DNA from: DASRCB01 sp035653295
GTDB lineage: Bacteria; Acidobacteriota; Terriglobia; Bryobacterales; Bryobacteraceae
DNA length: 25,078 nucleotides
Direction: 5' to 3'
Assembly: GCA_035653295.1 (NCBI GenBank)
Contig: DASRCB010000223.1
Span: 1 to 25,078 of the forward strand
A program made the translations under genes and the position numbers. Every line of letters starts with the position of its first letter. The first letter of the stretch is position 1. The notes beneath the pieces are model-generated. The model worked only from the letters and a program-made list of their open reading frames with translations, was not told the DNA's origin and made no database searches. Positions 23,625-25,078 of this stretch are shown in pieces.

Positions 23625-24209
23625 TCAGGGACCTTCCGCGGCGCCTTTCCTGAGCTCGACAGCAAGCCAGGCCCTGGCCCGCTGCCATTCCCGCTCCACC
23701 GTGGCGTGGGAAAGGTTCAGCACTTCCGCGGTCTCTTCGATGGTCAGGCCGGCGAACCAGCGCATCTCCACGATCCGGCTCTTGCGCGGGTCGAGTTCGG
23801 CCAGGGCAGTGAGCGCGTCGTCGAGGGCCATGAGTTCGGAGGCCCGCTCCGGCGTGAAAACCACGGCATCATCGAGGGCCACGTGCGCCACGTTTCCACC
23901 GCGCCGCTGCCGGTTCCGGCCGCGCGCCATATCCACCAGGATGTGCCGCATCGCCTGTGCCGAGGCGGCGAAGAAATGCGCGCGTCCCTGCCAGTTGGAT
24001 TCACGCTGCCGCACCAGCTGCATGTACGCTTCATTCACCAGCGCCGTGGTCTGGAGCGTATGGCCAACCCGCTCGCGTTGCATGTAGCGGCGTGCGAGGC
24101 GATGCAATTCGTCATAGATGATGGGGACCAGCAGCTCGAACGCTTTCTCATCGCCATTCCGCCATGCCACCAATAGTTGTGTTACGTCCTGCGCAGGTGA
24201 TGGGAGCAT
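23625..24209 (-). CDS. ECF-type RNA polymerase sigma factor (TIGR02999-like)
   Basis: This 194-residue protein has region 2 (about 20-100: LLVPIIYDELHRLARRYMQRE, LVNEAYMQLV, HFFAASAQAMRHILVDMARGR) and region 4 (about 125-188: LTALAELDPRKSRIVEMRWFAGLTIEETAEVLNLSHATVEREWQRARAWL). The sequence AQAMRHILVDMAR and the HTLQTTALVNEAY motif fit the TIGR02999 (Sig-70_X6) group, abundant in Acidobacteriota and Planctomycetota and often paired with Ser/Thr kinases instead of anti-sigma factors. The kinase gene directly downstream fits this. No anti-sigma factor is seen. ATG 24209 is used; no clear ribosome binding site is visible. Confidence 0.94.
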   Translation of the reverse strand: MLPSPAQDVTQLLVAWRNGDEKAFELLVPIIYDELHRLARRYMQRERVGHTLQTTALVNEAYMQLVRQRESNWQGRAHFFAASAQAMRHILVDMARGRNRQRRGGNVAHVALDDAVVFTPERASELMALDDALTALAELDPRKSRIVEMRWFAGLTIEETAEVLNLSHATVEREWQRARAWLAVELRKGAAEGP

Positions 24210-24402
24210 CGGCGATTCGGTCCGGCGCGCGCCGGCGGTGAAGCAATGTTAGCACGCGGGAAGCAGCGCCACGGCAGTTGCGACACATTGGCGCAGTCAG
24301 GACAGAATGGCGTCAGGAAGTGTGCGCCACCCAGCCGGGCAGTGCATTGAATCAGAGCTTTGCGAGCCGGTCGATTGGCCCCTCGCATGCCAAAGAAATG
24401 CC

Positions 24403-24738
24403 ATGGAAGCGACAAGCACCACGATCGAGAACATTAGACGCGCCGCGTACCGTCCACAGGCGGCGACAGCGTCTGCCGAGCGGATCAGCACGACAGGCTG
24501 GCTGCTGGTTGCGCAGATCGCGGTCTGCTCGCTCCAGTTGCTGGCGCGCGGGAGCGAAGCCGCAACGGTACTGAGCTACGGCGGGATGCTATTGGCAGCG
24601 TGCGGGCTGCTGCAGGCAATGCGGCTCGGTCGCCAGGGACTCAGGGCCCGGGCGGTGAACTGCGCCGTTGCGAGCGCCGCCGTCCTGTTCCTCAGCCGCC
24701 TTCTGGTGGTCCTGCCGCACCTTGCGCTGTTTCGGTAG
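24403..24738 (+). CDS. Hypothetical small membrane protein
   Basis: This 111-residue protein has three likely membrane helices (GWLLVAQIAVCSLQLLA, VLSYGGMLLAACGLLQAM, AVASAAVLFLSRLLVVLPHLALF) after a polar N-terminus of about 30 residues. I do not recognise a family. ATG 24403 is preferred because the 32 codons upstream, open to ATG 24307, are not hydrophobic or protein-like. It is divergent from the sigma factor gene with about 190 bases between them. Its role is unknown. Confidence 0.5.
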   Translation: MEATSTTIENIRRAAYRPQAATASAERISTTGWLLVAQIAVCSLQLLARGSEAATVLSYGGMLLAACGLLQAMRLGRQGLRARAVNCAVASAAVLFLSRLLVVLPHLALFR

Positions 24739-25078
24739 CCGCTGTGGGACCCGGGAGAAACCTCCCATGCCTGCGATGGCGCGCCGCTTAGGACCATTCC
24801 GTGCGTACTGGAATCCGCGGATTGGAACGTACTGCCGCAGCGGCGCCAGGGTGAATGCCCTGCTGCGCTGCTAAGTCTCGTTGCAACTGAGGATTGCTAT
24901 GTGCACGATCATCAGCGAGATAACTACGGCTCAGAACCGAATCGCACGATCGCCGGACAACGCATGTTCTCATGCCGAATGAACTCTGGTCCTGGATCAT
25001 AAACGCAGAACCCCAGTAAAAATCTCATCGAGCCAGGTCGTTCTGCCTGTAGCCGCCTGGCGGACTCCGAGCGACCCC
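24739..25078. other. No recognisable gene at the right end
   Basis: No convincing gene is visible on either strand. A weak five-base-pair hairpin (GGGAG/CTCCC, 24753-24766) lies 15 bases after the membrane protein stop, without a T-run. The base composition becomes more AT-rich after about 24880. The next gene presumably begins beyond the window. Confidence 0.5.

Noticed and set aside
24307..24402. Upstream start of the small membrane protein
   Set aside because: The extra 32 residues show no signal or domain features. ATG 24403 gives a more usual membrane protein start, though this is not decisive.

Overview
The window looks like chromosomal DNA of a high-GC acidobacterium of the Bryobacterales/Solibacter type. 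This is inferred from gene content and was not tested by a search. The markers are a TIGR03437-type ('Solibacter uniquely') secreted domain, two membrane Ser/Thr kinases with extracytoplasmic TPR or beta-propeller parts, a TIGR02999-type ECF sigma factor, a ToxR-like wHTH/propeller protein and PEP-CTERM sorting signals. Genes are dense, and several convergent pairs are only 14-27 bp apart.

Left part (1-3059). A tRNA-Leu(CAG) on the minus strand (2923-3009) has its 3' end repeated as a 23-bp perfect direct repeat at 308-330. The 2.6 kb between the copies is less GC-rich by eye. It carries a lipoprotein endonuclease/exonuclease/phosphatase (411-2087), a small PLDc_N-like membrane protein, a possible gene remnant and a cluster of palindromes next to the tRNA. 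It resembles a small tRNA-targeted island that has no integrase in view. The tRNA promoter lies inside the end of the neighbouring phosphatase gene.

Vitamin B6 block (3028-6507, minus). A probable operon runs MocR/PdxR-type regulator, pdxS, pdxT and an ArsC/LMW-PTP-like protein. Two AGCATACCA direct repeats 20 bp apart sit over the regulator's start and putative -10 box, which suggests autoregulation. Divergent from it, probably on a leaderless mRNA, is an exported protein built from three RidA-like units. RidA proteins clear reactive imines and enamines made by PLP enzymes, so the pairing may be meaningful.

Middle (7697-15766). This holds a membrane one-component regulator candidate with a WD40/PD40 propeller, a secreted IPT-collagen-jelly-roll protein, a TIGR03437 protein downstream of mutY, a STAS anti-sigma antagonist behind a structured leader with a terminator-like hairpin, and a MacA-like adaptor plus MacB-like ATPase with no permease beside them.

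Right part (15793-25078). A secreted beta-propeller protein lies behind an unusual reading frame that fuses two complete PEP-CTERM proteins. Its start region is a perfect inverted repeat carrying the Shine-Dalgarno sequence in the loop. Divergent from it is a Ser/Thr kinase with TolB-like and TPR parts. This converges on an ECF sigma factor-Ser/Thr kinase operon. A small membrane protein closes the coding part. The last 340 bp show nothing recognisable.
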